Source: Brasenia schreberi (taxonomy: Eukaryota > Streptophyta > Magnoliopsida > Nymphaeales > Cabombaceae). Taken from it: a DNA stretch of 64,000 nucleotides. Made by a program: the position numbers and the translations under genes. Shown piece by piece: positions 31,635 to 46,640 of the stretch (positions are counted from its first letter, which is position 1; every line of letters starts with the position of its first letter). The stretch covers positions 14,369,501 through 14,433,500 of the forward strand of contig JAYKKT010000074.1 of NCBI GenBank assembly GCA_036023115.1, in the 5' to 3' direction. Under the pieces are notes generated by a model. That model had not been told where the DNA came from. It worked only from the letters and a program-made list of their open reading frames with translations, and ran no database searches.

Positions 31635-34233
31635 CTGGAGATCCAAAAAGAAAATGAATAAATAAAATGTCACTAAAAGTTCAACCATCACCTATACCAC
31701 CATCGTCAGTGACTTGCTATGGTTCATATTATGCAATTAAGAACTTGCTTAAAGTATAAGTAGATGTCAAAAACCAAAGCAAACAGAAAGGCTTGTGTAA
31801 TTGGCCTCATCTACTAGATGTGAATGGATACGTTCAAAAATAAAACCATGTATCATGGATACAAGTGCAAGCATGGAGAGAGGTTCATGTGTCTGAGAAT
31901 GGATATCTTGGAAACTAAACCCTGTATAATAGGTACAAGTGCAAGCATGGAGAGAGGTGCAGGTGCACATAAGGGATTAGAACAATTTCAAAACCATGGA
32001 TGTGAGGGTACAATAATGTGTGTGTGTGTCTAGAAATTAGGTTGTAGAAAGGAAGAAAGGATAGAGTATCCTATTGTTTGATGCCCCTCTGACACAAGGT
32101 TTGATTCATTTCTTCAACAGTTCTTGTTATTGTTATTATAGCTATAATTATAATGATAACAATTATAGCCATTGTCATTAGTAGGCTCTTTTTCTTCCAC
32201 TACCTCTTATTCTACCTTCCCTTTTCTTTTTCTTTCACTTTGTTTACTCTTTCTCATTTTTGCAATTTTCCATATCTTTTTTTTACACTTTGTTTTCTCC
32301 TTCTCATTTTTGCATTTTCCATATCTTTTTCTTCTTCTTTGTCTCCTCTTTTATCTTATCCTCATTCCCTAGTACTGATGCATTATGTTTGATTTTGTGA
32401 TTTGCTTTTACACATGCTTGTGTATGTGACTATGTGCTACATGTTTTAGTTCAAAATTCTTTGTGTAAACTTTGTTTATGCCATTATTTATGCAAATAAA
32501 CTTTCTTTCTTTGTTATCCAGAGATGCATTTTCTTGCTGTTGAACGTCATCAGCTCCAAATGCATGATTTCACACTTTCTACCAACCCATAATTTCATAC
32601 ATTTACTTCCTACTCTTGACAGTGATTGTCATGGTATGATTTGTTGGTATGAGTATAATCTTATTCGTCGCAGTATGCAAAATTACTGTTAGTATAGTAC
32701 TCAAACTTTTATTTCTTGATGAGATGCCAAAATGCAACGACATTTATTTTATTTACGGTGAACTTTTGATAATATGATGTACAAGAGTAACATTCTTAAT
32801 CAATATGCATATTCCTTTGCATGAGATAAGTAAAGGCTGAAATTAAGTGGCATCCAACTATTCTAAATCTATAAGGTACCCTAGCTTCCAAACCATGGTC
32901 AATGTCATAGGGTAGCTTCATTCTGGGATGAAAGATATAGCTTTTCGTGAACTAATATATGGATGGACAGAAAGAGCATCGAGAGAAATAGTTGGAGAAA
33001 GAGGTGCAAAACTAAGAGAATATATGGATGGACAAAAAGAGCATTGGAACAAGTATATGAGCTCCATAACGTCACATGGATGATAGACAAGAAAGTTAAC
33101 TTAATTTTTCGATGCACCAACCTCAGGGAATGTTAGTGCGTACAACAACTGGTACATTCAACAAAATAAAGGTCACAAACACAAACATATTGTTGCCCTA
33201 ACATTTGGAAAGAAAAATGTCATGCAAGTTAAAATGAAGGATGCTTTACCGTATCTTAACGCATACGACGTTGGTGCATGAATTCAACAGACTTGTACTG
33301 AAATACCATGTGTTGTCCATCACATAAGATTGATGCTCAAGAGTATTGAGACAACAAAAAAGTTTAGAAGTACAATACGGCATGGATATTAGTGGTACTT
33401 TAATTGTCATGACCAAACATCACAATCGATGATGAAATTTAAGGAGGAAAGGACTTGCACTAAACACCCATCACTCATTTTGTTGCTGAGCTTTTAAAAT
33501 TTGATGGTCTTGGCCTTGCAGAGGACCTAAGTCTTCTTAGAAACATGGAACAAGCGTTCTCTATCAAAGATTCCTAAAAGAAAGAAATGTAAGAGATTTT
33601 GGAAGGGCACCAGTTTTCCCTTAGAGTAATGAGCCCATAATTCGATGTTTCTACATAGTTGATATCATGGAAAATAAACTATGAAGTGCATTTACAATAA
33701 AATAGCTTGAATCCTATAAGCAACGCCGTTAAGTCTTTTAGGCTTTTAACATCTATTTATTTTTTCTTAAACTTTACCTTTTTATTATTTCATAGTGTTT
33801 TTATACAATCAGTAAACATGAAAAACAGAAAAAGAACAATATGATTTATTTTGGAAGATTCTGGACAGAAGATAGCATAACCTAATGTCCCTCCATGCAT
33901 ATTACATGCATCTAATCTTAGCCTTCCAACATATTACGAACATAACTGAACAGAGTCCAAACAAGGAATCAAAGTAGAAGGCTTGATTTGCTGCAAATAT
34001 TTCTTGTTCAAGCTACTCGAAAACAAGATGAAATTCATCAAGTAGTCTACAAAATGTCATAAACTCTTCTGTGTGGATATTGATATGCACAAAAGAGAAC
34101 AATATGTATGAGGGAATTTTCAACAGACTTTATTTAGTCATCTAAGACATGTTTGTGATCAATTTGATTGATTTTAATGCTACGTATTTTTCTATTTACA
34201 CTTGATATAACTGAATATCAATTGGCACAGAAT
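31635..34233. other. CFIS2 intron 1, part downstream of RTE copy E
   Basis: AT-rich. Two near-identical 32-bp stretches (tacaagtgcaagcatggagagagg at about 31860 and 31935) and a TTTTCTCCTTCTC-type pyrimidine tract at 32190-32360. Around 33300 a broken reading resembles the PC-AH-I-LML motif of hAT transposases, too weak to annotate. Confidence 0.35.
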
Positions 34234-34277
34234 GTCCTACAACAACAACAACAACTACAACTAAGCCTTTTCCCATA

Positions 34278-36041
34278 CTAGACGGGGTCGGCTACATGGA
34301 TTCTTTGTTTCCACAGATCCCTATCGTGTGCCATGTTAGCAGTTAACTCCCAATAAACTAGATCATTCTTTATTGTTTCTTTCCAACACTTTTGTGGTCG
34401 TCCTCTACCTCTTTTAATACTTTCCAAATTTAGTTTTTCTAACCTTCTTACAGGTTCTTCTTTTGATCTTCTTTCTATATGTCCAGACCATCTTAAACGA
34501 TGTTCTCTCATTTTATCCTCTATTGGTGCCACTCCTAATTTGTTTCTAATAACCTCATTATGTATACGGTCTTTTCTTGTATGGCCACTCATCCATCTCA
34601 ACATCTTCATTTCTGTCACAGACATCTTTTGTACATGTTGATGATTAACTGCCCAACACTCATAACCATAAAACATGGCAGGCCTAATTGCTGCTCTATA
34701 ATATTTACCTTTTAATTTTAATGGTATCTTCTTATCACAAAGAATACCTGATGCTCCTCTCCATTTTAACCAACCAGCATTAATTCTATGTGTAACATCT
34801 CCATCAATTCTTCCATCACTTTGAAAAATTGACCCTAGGTATTTAAAACTTTTCTTTTGGGGAATGCAATGTGTGCCAATTTTAATTTCTATGTCCTCTG
34901 AAGTAGCCAAATGATCAAACTTACATTCCATATATTCTGTCTTTGTTCTACTAAGTCGGAGGCCTTTGTTTTCTAATGTTTCTCTCCATAGTTCCAATTT
35001 TCTATTAACTTTTTCCTTAGACTCCTCCACTAATACAATGTCATCTGCAAATAACATACACCAAGGTACTTCATCTTGAATATGTTTTGTTAACTCATCC
35101 ATCACCATTATAAATAAGTATGGACTTAAAGTTGATCCTTGATGTAACCCAATATTAACTTCAAAGAAGTCTGTCGTACCTTCATGAGTCCTCACACATG
35201 TTTTTGCACCATCATACATGTCTCTTATAAGGTTAATATATGTCAATGAGATACCTCTTTTTTCCAAAGTTCTCCAAAGAACCTCCCTCGGTACCCTATC
35301 ATAAGCTTTTTCTAGATCAATAAATATCATGTGAAGGTCTTTCTTTTTTGCTCTAAAATGTTCCATAAGACGTCTCAGAAGGTGAATCGCTTCAATAGTA
35401 GATCTACCTGGCATAAATCCAAATTGGTTCTCTGTTGTACTTGATACTTGTCTTAACCTACGTTCGATAATTCTTTCCCATAATTTCATAGTATGACTCA
35501 TTAACTTGATACCTCGATAATTCACACAATTTTGAATGTCTCCCTTGTTCTTATATACGGGTATAAGTGTACTTGCTCTCCATTCCTCGGGCATCTTTTG
35601 GTTTTTCCATATTTCATTAAATAGTCTTGTGAGCCAAGTGATTCCTATTTCTCCTAGTATTTTCCAAACTTCTATAGGAATATTATCTGGTCCTACCGAT
35701 TTACCACTCTTCATATGTTTAAGAGCCTCTTTGACTTCATTCTTTTGAATACGTCGGTAGAAATTGTGGTTTATATACTGTTCTAACTTGGCTAAATCTC
35801 CTAAACTAATACTAACATCTTTATTTTCATTAAAAAGATTATAAAAATAGTTTTTCCATCTATTTCTTATATCATCATTTGCCACTAGAATTTTTTCATC
35901 CTCGTCTTTTATGCATCTAACAAAATTTAGATCTTTAGTTTTCTTATCTCTAGCCCTAGCTATCCTAAAAATATCTCTTTCACCCTCTTTTGAGTTGAGT
36001 TTTTTTATATAAGTCCTCCCAAATCTTAGCTTTTGCTTCAC
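34278..36041 (-). CDS. RTE-type reverse transcriptase (copy E)
   Basis: 587 codons covering the whole RT. Motif A is [17 protein letters not shown], the catalytic block is MLFADDIVL (canonical Asp-Asp), then [23 protein letters not shown], the basic tail, and an end at IHVADPV. Its upstream frame (35980-36759) overlaps it. The two are separated by one extra T in the run at 36001-36007, where copy A has six. Apart from this frameshift the RT reads intact and catalytically competent. Confidence 0.9.
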   Translation of the reverse strand: MKQKLRFGRTYIKKLNSKEGERDIFRIARARDKKTKDLNFVRCIKDEDEKILVANDDIRNRWKNYFYNLFNENKDVSISLGDLAKLEQYINHNFYRRIQKNEVKEALKHMKSGKSVGPDNIPIEVWKILGEIGITWLTRLFNEIWKNQKMPEEWRASTLIPVYKNKGDIQNCVNYRGIKLMSHTMKLWERIIERRLRQVSSTTENQFGFMPGRSTIEAIHLLRRLMEHFRAKKKDLHMIFIDLEKAYDRVPREVLWRTLEKRGISLTYINLIRDMYDGAKTCVRTHEGTTDFFEVNIGLHQGSTLSPYLFIMVMDELTKHIQDEVPWCMLFADDIVLVEESKEKVNRKLELWRETLENKGLRLSRTKTEYMECKFDHLATSEDIEIKIGTHCIPQKKSFKYLGSIFQSDGRIDGDVTHRINAGWLKWRGASGILCDKKIPLKLKGKYYRAAIRPAMFYGYECWAVNHQHVQKMSVTEMKMLRWMSGHTRKDRIHNEVIRNKLGVAPIEDKMREHRLRWSGHIERRSKEEPVRRLEKLNLESIKRGRGRPQKCWKETIKNDLVYWELTANMAHDRDLWKQRIHVADPV

Positions 36042-36759
36042 TAACGGCCTTTTTTGCTTCCTTCTTTGCTTTCTTATAAGCTTCTAAAGTTTCACTAGTT
36101 TTCTTAGCGTAATGTAATTTGTAACATGCCCTCTTTGCCTTGATTTTATTTTGTACTATTTCACTCCACCACCAAGCTTCTTTTTGTGCCGGTACACCTC
36201 CCTTAGATACCCCTAACACATCTTTCGCCACTTTCCTAATATGTATAGCCATATTGTTCCACATATCAGAGGGTGTGCCAACATAATTCCAAACATCTCC
36301 TTGAAGGACTTTCTGTTTAAATATATCTTCTTTCTCGCTTTTGAGGTTCCACCATTTAGTCCGAATAGCTCGATGCACTCTTTTCTTCTTTGTCCACTTT
36401 TTTATTTGTAAATCCATAACTAAAAGTCGATGTTGGGTGGTTAAGCTTTCTCCTGGAATTACCTTACAATCTTTACAACACGCTCTATCTTTTTTTCGAC
36501 AAATAAAGTAATCAATTTGTGTTTGTGATAAGCCACTCTTATAAGTAATTAAATGTTCATCTCGTTTTTTGAAGATTGTATTGACTACAAAGAGATCAAA
36601 TGACATAGCAAAATTTAAAATCTCCCTACCTTCATCGTTTATATCCCCAAAACCAAAGTTTCCATGAATCCCTTGATATCCTAATGCCTCTTTACCGACA
36701 TGTCCATTTAAATCTCCTCCTAAACAAATCATCTCCCTTTGTGGAATCTTTTGAAACAC
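35980..36759 (-). pseudogene. RTE endonuclease C-terminal part plus linker (copy E)
   Basis: Starts within the endonuclease (ICLGGDLNGHVGKEA), includes TQIDYFICRK and TTQHRLLVMDL, then reads straight through CAA into the linker (IKKWTKKKRVHRA and beyond). This shows that endonuclease and RT form one frame in this family. The N-terminal third is missing by 5' truncation. It runs out of frame at the T run near 36001. Confidence 0.88.
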
Positions 36760-36812
36760 CTTATCTAACTCTTCCCAAAAAACTGTCTTTATACTATCTT
36801 CTAGTCCTACTT

Positions 36813-39400
<2,588 letters not shown>

Positions 39401-39559
39401 ACAGCCATTAATAAAAGATTAAAAGAAAAAAAGATACACAAAATTAAATATTTTTAGCTGACAAGTCTTCAGATTCAACCGATTATGACTTAACGAGGAT
39501 TCAAAACAAAAATAAAGTTTGAAAGATAAAAAGAATTAAATTCTAAAGGAGATAACATA

Positions 39560-39640
39560 AGAACAAGATGCATCGAGACCATTAGCTCAATGATACAGCG
39601 CTCAAATGATAGGCTTCGGCCTCTTCTTGTAAAACAAAAT
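39560..39640 (+). mobile_element. tRNA-derived SINE candidate S4, shortened
   Basis: A-box-like ttagctcaatgatacagcgc, then only about 20 bases before taggcttcggcctctt, the 3' motif shared with S2 and S3. The middle, including a B box, seems deleted. Confidence 0.4.
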
Positions 39641-39952
39641 TTAGAACCAGCTAATTAGACCCAAAACAAAATTTGGTTCATTTATACAACCCAAAATATT
39701 CAATCTCGGCATTCCCTTTTTCTATCAAACAATTTGGCAGAATTTATGTAACTTTTAGCCTTTTAAACTCAGTATTTCGGAAGACAAAAGTTTGTAACTG
39801 ATACTTTTGTGTTTTCTTTGCAAATAGAAGTGTGTAAATGGTACCACTTAGTATGAAAATTGGCTTGAGAGGTAAATCAGTGTTGAGTAAAGAAAGAGGG
39901 TTGTCACTTAAGTAGTTGATAGCCGCTTTAAAACTATTGACTCTCACCAGTG

Positions 39953-40057
39953 TGACGTTTTCAATATGAAAGCACCAGATCCTATATGAACTCCGAAGTT
40001 AAGTTTGTTTGGATGAAAACACTAGGTGACCTCCTAAGAAATCCTTGTGTTGCACCA
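39953..40057 (+). pseudogene. 5S rRNA-like sequence (degenerate)
   Basis: agcaccagatcctatatg, aactccgaagttaag and ggtgacctcctaagaaatcc followed by cttgtgttgcacc match plant 5S rRNA in order, with small deletions in the middle. The A-box and part of the C-box of the internal promoter are recognisable. In plants 5S-like sequences outside rDNA occur in Cassandra TRIM elements, where they lie in the LTR, and in some SINEs. I cannot define the ends here. It lies just left of the 91-bp repeats. Confidence 0.75.
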
Positions 40058-40187
40058 ACCTCACATGCTTTAGGCATAAGGTAGGTAACATCAAACACAG
40101 AAGTAGCACCCAAAATACTATTTTTATTAAGTGATTTTTAAAATACCAAAATATATTTAGTGAAGGTTATGATTGAATTCATGCTAT

Positions 40188-40324
40188 GGCATTAAGAGCT
40201 ACTTATTTGAATGATAATTATACTCATTAGTAATATATGTAGTGGTTGTAACTCATGAGTAATTTTCAGTTATGTTTTGGCATTGAGAGCCACTTACTTG
40301 AGTAATAATTATGATTATTAGTAA
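40188..40324. repeat. 91-bp tandem repeat, left part (interrupted)
   Basis: Units starting ggcatt(a/g)agagc at 40188 and 40279. The second is cut by the gypsy element and continues at 45955. A third begins near 46003. Confidence 0.8.
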
Positions 40325-40907
40325 TGATGCAAACCACTACATATTGTCCAAGAGTCTAAGGATGAAAATTGTAAGATGCTCAGAAATAGTAACTCGCCAC
40401 ACTCCAACGAGCTGGAATGATAAGAGTACACAAGCCATACTTAAGGAAACCTTATGTGATAAGAGCTACCAAATCCTATGAAACTCGGATGAGAGAAAAT
40501 GAGAGCAAAAACCACCTGCCTATTTCTTGCAATAGAGCCCTATTTATGCTCAAGACAAACCCCTTGAGCTAGTTTATTGTACCAAACAAACTTAAATACA
40601 AAATAAATGAGAAAATAAAACAGCAGGCTGGCATCACCCGAGACTGAGTAATGAGGTTAGGATGATTGTTGAGGAGATTGATGCTTAATTAAACTGATAC
40701 TTGACAAAATGATAGGTGTTAATTAAAGCTGGTGGTTGATCAGTTGGAGCTGGGAGGTGTCACTTGAAGTTTCAAGATGAGGCTTCCAATTGGTGGGTCC
40801 TCAAGCTAGCTTGGACCAATCCTCCGAGTGTTCTTAATTGTTTTGTCATGGACCTAGTGATCCATCATGTAGTTGGAGGATTTTGAGACTTGATGATTGC
40901 ATGATCA
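40325..40907 (-). repeat. 3' LTR of the minus-strand gypsy element
   Basis: About 583 bp. Shared anchors with the right LTR include tctaaggatgaaaattgtaa, aacaaacttaaatacaaaat and aattggtgggtcctcaagct. Confidence 0.85.
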
Positions 40908-40933
40908 CCTCAGGGTAACGAAAGATTTGTCCC

Positions 40934-41919
40934 TCAATCTGGATTGTTGAGGTCCTCTAGGAAGGGACTTAGGTCTCGTACATTGGAAGAGGGAGATATG
41001 TTGCAACCCTCGAGTAGATCCAGTTGATAGGCATTGTCATTGATTCGGGTTAGGACTTTGAAGGGTCCCATTGCAAGTGGTGAGAGCTTGGAAGTGCGTA
41101 GGTGTGGGAAGCGTTCTTTGCGCAATTGTACCCACACCTGGTCTCCAGATTGAAATTGAACAATCTTTCTCTTTTGATTGACAACACAGGCATATGAGTG
41201 TTAGTGTTGTTCGATATGATGTCGTACCTTTTCATGTAATTGCTAGAAGTTCATGACAACATTTTCACCCACCGAAATAGTAGTGTTGGATATCGGTAGT
41301 TTGACCAGATCTAATGGTGTAAGTGGATTATAATCATAGACGATCTTGAAAGGGGTAGTTCAGATGATACAGTGTTCAGCTTGATTGTAGGTGAATTTAA
41401 CCCAAGCAAGACGGTCCTCACACTTTTTTGGGTTATGTGGTATGAGAGCACGATGAAGAACCCCTAGGGTATGGTTGACAACTTTAGTATGTCTGTTTGT
41501 TTGTTGCGTATGACAGGTAGTACTAAAAAGAAGGTTTGGTATTGATCTGCTTCCACAAGGTGCATCAGAAATAGCTTAAGAATTTGGGATCTCGATTGCA
41601 TATGATGGATTTGGGAACGCCACAAAGTAGGACAATCTCTTTGAAGAAGACATTGGTGATGTGAGCAACAACATCCATTTTTTTTGCATGAGACAAAATG
41701 GGTCATTTTTTATAAACAATCAATAACTACGAAAATAGAGTCTTTACCTCGGGCAACCCATGGCAAGCCAAGAACAAAATCCATATTGATATCCTCCCAT
41801 GGACCATTGGGAATTGGAAGGGGGAGGTACGAGCCTTGTTGTATCACTTTTTGGTTCTTTGCTTGCTTGTAGTTGGAGAAGCGATTGATTACCCCATGTA
41901 TAATCTTGTGCATGCTCAA
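40934..41919 (-). pseudogene. gypsy integrase remains
   Basis: The core start (PWEDINMDFVLGLP, DSIFVVIDCL) is open at 41710-41919. The C-terminal part (MWVQLRKERFPHLR, GPFKVLTRINDNAYQLDL, NVRDLSPFLED) is open at 40934-41137. The region between is frame-broken. Confidence 0.8.
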
Positions 41920-42299
41920 CCAATAAAATGTTTTTTTAGGGCATCTAACATCTTTTGTTCTCCAAGGTGAGTGGTTATTCCTCTAACGTGAGCCTCTCTT
42001 ACTAGTAGTTCCCATATGGAGCTTTTTGGGAATACATAGCTTCCCGTATCGAAACAAGAAACCATCCTCAATGTGATAGCCCAAGGTGGAGTCTAAGTTG
42101 TTTAAGACATGAGGAGCAAACTCATAGTCAACTGGTATAACTCCTTAAGATGCTCAAAACTGAAGTATTGAGTTCCTAGTTTGGTAAGGAGAGTATGCCA
42201 ACGGGATAGAGCATAAGCCACCACATTAGACTTGTCCTTCTTATATTTGATGACATAAGGGAAAACCTCTAGGTACTCCACCCACTTGGCATGACGCTT

Positions 42300-43708
42300 A
42301 TTGAGCTTGGTCTGCTCCTACAAAAATCTTAAAGATTCATGTTCATTGTGGATAACAATCACCTTAGGGAGGAGGTAGTGTTGTCATGTACGTAGGGCTC
42401 AGATTAGCACGTAGAACTCCTTGTCATAGGTGGAGTAATTTAGGGTTGATCCTTTGAGTTTCTCATTGAAGTATGCTATAGAGCGACCTTCTTGAAGGAG
42501 GATGACACCAATCCATGTTCATGATGCATCACATTCTAGTTCAAAAGTTTGGCCAAAGTTGGGAAGCACGAGTATTGCGGCTGAGCACATGAGTCTTTTG
42601 ATCTCCTCAAAGTTGTATTGGGCGGAGGGGTTTAACGAAACTCTTGATCCTTTTTAATAGATACATGAGTGGTGACACAACATTATTGAAGCTCTTAATG
42701 AACCTACGGTAGAATGAGGCGAGTCCGTGAAAGTTGCGGATGTCACCAATCTTTTCGGGAACCTACTAGTCTTGAATGGTCTTAATCATTTTGGGGTCAA
42801 CTTCTAGCCCTTGTATGGATACAATGCACCCTAGAAAGTTGAATTGGGGTTGGCAGAATTGACATTTCTTTAGGTTCCCAAACAATTATTGTAGTTAGAG
42901 TATTTAAAAAATGACTCGAAGGTGGGATAAGTGCTTAACAACATTCTGACTGTAGACCAGGATGTCATCGAAGTACATGATGATAAACTTGTCGATGAAG
43001 TCCCGTAGAATTTGGTTCATGAGTCTCATGAATGTATTGGGTTTATTGGTGAGGCCAAATGACATGACCAACCACTCCTACAACCTATATCGGGTTTTGA
43101 ATGCAGATTTTCACTCATCCCCTTCACACATCTTGATCTTGTGATACCCGCTTTTCAAATCAACTTTGGAGAAAATGGTAGCACCGTTTAGTTCGTCTAG
43201 CATGTCGTCCAATCGAGAGATAGGGTGTCCATACTTTATGGTGATTTTGTTGGCAACTCGACTATTCGTACACATGCATTGTGTCCCATCCTTCTTGGGG
43301 ACTAAGAGACTCACGGATGAATCCTTTATCAAGTAATTCTTTCACATGCCTTTGCAATTCATTTACTTCTTTCGGATTGCTTTCGTATGTCGGTCGGTTG
43401 GGAGTTATGACCCTTAAAATTAAGTTAATATTGTGCCCAATAACTCTCACAAGTGGTAATCCTAATGGAATATTGTTGGAGAAAACATCCTTGAATTCAT
43501 CTAACAATTGGGAGACTATTGGTGGGGGTACAACTGACCTATCCTTGCACTCTTCCTTAGGGTATAGGATGTACATAGGTTGGGCTTGATGGATTACGAC
43601 CTCTATTTCACCTCTTGAGATGTGTAAGTTTTCCTTAGGTAGGGTAGGTTGTGGTTGTATACCACCGAGAGTGAGGGGCACAAATGTGAATGAGTATGTG
43701 TTTCGCAT
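42300..43708 (-). pseudogene. gypsy reverse transcriptase and RNase H remains
   Basis: RT start: KELLDKGFIRESLSP (43262-43708), then VPKKDGTQCM and IFSKVDLKSGYHKIKM (43111-43332). The catalytic MYFDDIL is readable on the minus strand at about 42965-42985. RNase H ([28 protein letters not shown]) lies at about 42400-42550. Stops and frameshifts separate all parts. Confidence 0.82.
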
Positions 43709-43943
43709 ACCATTATGTATACAATGTTTGTCATACTCCCATGGTCATCCAAGGAGAAGGTGGGCAACATCCATAGGTAGGACATTACACAATACATGGT
43801 TTTGGTAGTGTTGTCCTAGTGAAAATGGAATGTTAACATATTGATCTACCTTGAGGGGCCATCGTTAGTTAACCATTGAAGGTAATACGGCGTTAGATAT
43901 GGGGTGATGTTTAGGTTTAATTTTTTCACCATTTTTGTAGAAG

Positions 43944-45240
43944 TTACATTGGTACAGCTTCTCCATCAATGATTATCGAGCATACCTTACCTTGAACTGT
44001 GCACCTTGAATGAAAGATGTTTTCGCTACTCCGGATGGTTATGGTCAGGGAGATTAGTGCTCGACATACCAATAGGAGTGAGTTATTATCTGCACACATC
44101 AGATCATCATAGATAATGGTTGTCTCCTCCTTAGGATCAAGTTCATCCTCACTAGTAACCTCTTCCAATTCTCTTTTTATGATTATTGTCTTTTTGTTTG
44201 GACATTGGGAATCGATATGTACTTGTCCCAAGAACTTGTAGTAGTTTATGTCTCAGCTCCTAGAAGAGTAAGGATCTGCCTCTATTAGTTTGACAAGTCT
44301 GAATTCTGAAGGCGTCTTAGACTTGTTATTTGTTAGTCTGGTGGGTTTATTGGGGTCAGGCTTCAAACTTGGGTTACTTATGGGTGAGGACTTGTTAGCT
44401 CATTTTATTTGGCGCTCGATTGTCGTGGCGAGCTTAGTTACATCTTCCAACTCATTAAAGGGTTTAAGTTCTGCCAGATTTGTGATCTCGGTGTGCAGTG
44501 TCCCTATGTAGCATGTGATAGTTTGCTCACATGGTTCTTGGATTATGCATATTATCATTAGTGTTTCAAATTCTTTAATGTAGTCTTATACACTAAGATT
44601 GTCTTGTCAGAGGTTGTGTAGTCAAATGTATAACTCTTGATGGTAATAATCATGTATGAATCGATGTTGTATAAGTCGCTTCATTAATCCCCAATTGTTG
44701 ACTTCTTCCTTCCTGTCTCGACACCACTGTTCTCTCAGGTTTTTCCACCAAAGTGAGGCATACCCCATGAATTCCAAGGCTGCAAGTTGGCATTTTTTGT
44801 TTTTAGAATAGTGATATAACTAAAATATATTATCCACCTTTTGTATCCAATCAAAATAGTCATATGGTGGACTAGAGCCTAAAAAGGGTGGAATTTTGAT
44901 TTTGATGGGTCGATCGTCTGTTGCACGGGGATGATTAGGAACATGTGCAAGTTGTTAATCGTGTTGGTGGTCAAGATCGGGTTCTTCCTCAAGTGAAAGA
45001 TTTCTATTCATCCTTTTAAGGGTACATGATATCTCCGCAAGTTGGGCGGCCATGGTTTCCCACTACTGTTGGATGTTTTCCTGCTGTCGTTGGAGGCCAA
45101 GGATTATGGCTTGGTCGATGGACATATCTTGGGGTGCCAAGTTGGACCTTCATGGTCTAGAGTGTCGCGTCTTGGGCTGGACATGTTCTTGAAGTCTGGA
45201 GATGGTGGGTTTTTGGGTGAATCAGGGAGGAAATAGAAGA
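43944..45240 (-). pseudogene. gypsy gag and protease remains
   Basis: A zinc-knuckle-like YKFLGQVHIDSQCPN near 44180-44240 has lost some of its CCHC ligands. Protease: ENIFHSRCTVQGKVCSIIID near 43960-44030. One base is missing right after the active-site Asp codon, which shifts the frame. The gag body at 44.3-45.2 kb is recognisable only in short pieces. Confidence 0.65.
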
Positions 45241-45397
45241 CATACAAAAAAATATTTGTGGGAGAATGGAGATGGAGACGATAAGTGTCAGACTAACCTA
45301 TGAGAAATTGTTTGTCATAGAACAATCTTATGCGATAAGAAAATCCATCACACTAAGACTGCTCCAAACACCCAAAAATCTCAATGAAAGTACCAAA

Positions 45398-45954
45398 TGA
45401 TTCAAACCACTAAGTATTATCAAAGACTCTAAGGATGAAAATTGTAAGTAGCTCAAAAATAGTAACTCGTCACACTCAAGGAAACCCTGGGTAATAAGAG
45501 CTACTGAATCCTCTGCAACTCGGATGACAGAAAGTGAGAGCAAAAACTAGTTGCCTATTTCTTTGAATGGAGCCCTATTTATGTTCAAAACAACCCTTGA
45601 GCTAGGTTATTGCACCAAACAAACTTAAATACAAAATAAATAATGTGGGAAAATAAAAAAGCAAACTGGGCATCACCCAAGGTTGGGTAATGATGTTAGG
45701 CGCCTTTCAAGGATGATTGCCGTGGAGATTAATGCTTAATTAAACCGACAGTTGACAAAATGGCAGGTGTTAATTGAAGTTGGTAGTTGGAGCTGGGAGG
45801 TGTCAATTGAACTTTCCATATGATCCTAGAGGCATCTAATTGGTGGGTCCTCAAGCTGGCTTAGACCAATCCTATGAGTGTTGGCAACTATTTTGTCATG
45901 GACCTAATGATCCGCCGTGTGGTTAGAGGATTTTGAAACTTGATATCTGCATCA
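45398..45954 (-). repeat. 5' LTR of the minus-strand gypsy element
   Basis: About 557 bp, alignable throughout with 40325-40907 with many substitutions and some indels, so the insertion is not recent. Next to it on the inner side the minus strand reads TTTGGTAC, a possible remnant of an initiator-Met primer-binding site. Confidence 0.85.
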
Positions 45955-46640
45955 AGTAGCACATATATTTATTGTAACTTATGATCATTTTTAGTCATGT
46001 TTTAGCATTAAGAGCTACTTACTTGAGTGATAATTATATTCATTAATAATACATATAGTAGTTGTAACTGTTTAACATTTAGCATCCATATTATGTGTCA
46101 CCTTTTTTAGTGACAATTATGCTCATTAATGATATATCATGAGTTACATCTTCATTATGTCTATAAATAGTGGTATTGTAAACAAGATTCATCCAACTTT
46201 TTCTCTCATTGTGTATCTTTCCCTACTTAGTTTTTTAAGAGATTTTGCAAGTTTTATTATAGCGCTAATTTGATTTTCAACATCATCATCTTTGTTTTGT
46301 CGGTTTGTCTAAGACTCGATTAAATTCATATAATACAAATTAAGGATCTTCAATGTATCCTAAAGATGTTGTCAGAATCTATTATATTTGGTTATTTGAT
46401 ATCAGTAATGACAAATAATTCTAAAAGTTAGTGTTTATCACACTTTATAGAACAACGTTATTCTAACCTTTGTTTTAGGATGTTAAATTTGATTTCTCAT
46501 ATATCGACCACTCAAGAACGGTACCAACTTCAGGAGATCAACTCCAACAGTTCCACCATACAAACCATCTGCAGCCGACCTGGCTTTCTTCCAAGGGAAA
46601 ATCCACCAAGTTGATTTGCTTCTACAACCTTTTCAAAACA
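45955..46640 (+). repeat. interrupted repeat region with TATA box, LTR-like
   Basis: The remainder of the second 91-bp unit and a third unit (from 46003) lead to TATAAATAG at 46162. A transcribed-looking leader and a possible short internal region follow (46.45-46.64 kb). This resembles the U3-R-U5 of an LTR split by the gypsy insertion, but no partner LTR was found. Confidence 0.4.

Larger units (their letters stand above)
34241..36803 (-). mobile_element. RTE-type LINE, copy E, 5'-truncated
   Basis: About 2.56 kb, very similar to copy A, in CFIS2 intron 1 on the same strand as the gene. It lacks the leader and the first third of the endonuclease; homology with copy A ends near 36812. A 7-bp GTCCTAC flanks it at 34234-34240 and 36804-36810, but this also matches the element, so the duplication is ambiguous. 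It looks young: it keeps FADD, and CAA at the endonuclease-RT junction. Confidence 0.92.
40325..45954 (-). mobile_element. decayed Ty3/gypsy retrotransposon with both LTRs
   Basis: A minus-strand element of about 5.6 kb. LTRs at 40325-40907 and 45398-45954 share long stretches. The outer ends are TGATGCA and TGCATCA. AGTAA at 40320-40324 and AGTAG at 45955-45959 are a likely 5-bp duplication with one change. Order from right to left: gag, protease, RT, RNase H, integrase. Every domain has stops or frameshifts. Clade not resolved; the integrase end (NVRDLSPF) resembles chromoviruses, but no chromodomain is seen. Confidence 0.88.

Noticed and set aside
33280..33480. Weak hAT-like reading (PCVVHHIRLMLKSIE)
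   Set aside because: Only one short motif matches; stops and no flanking motifs, so not annotated as an element.
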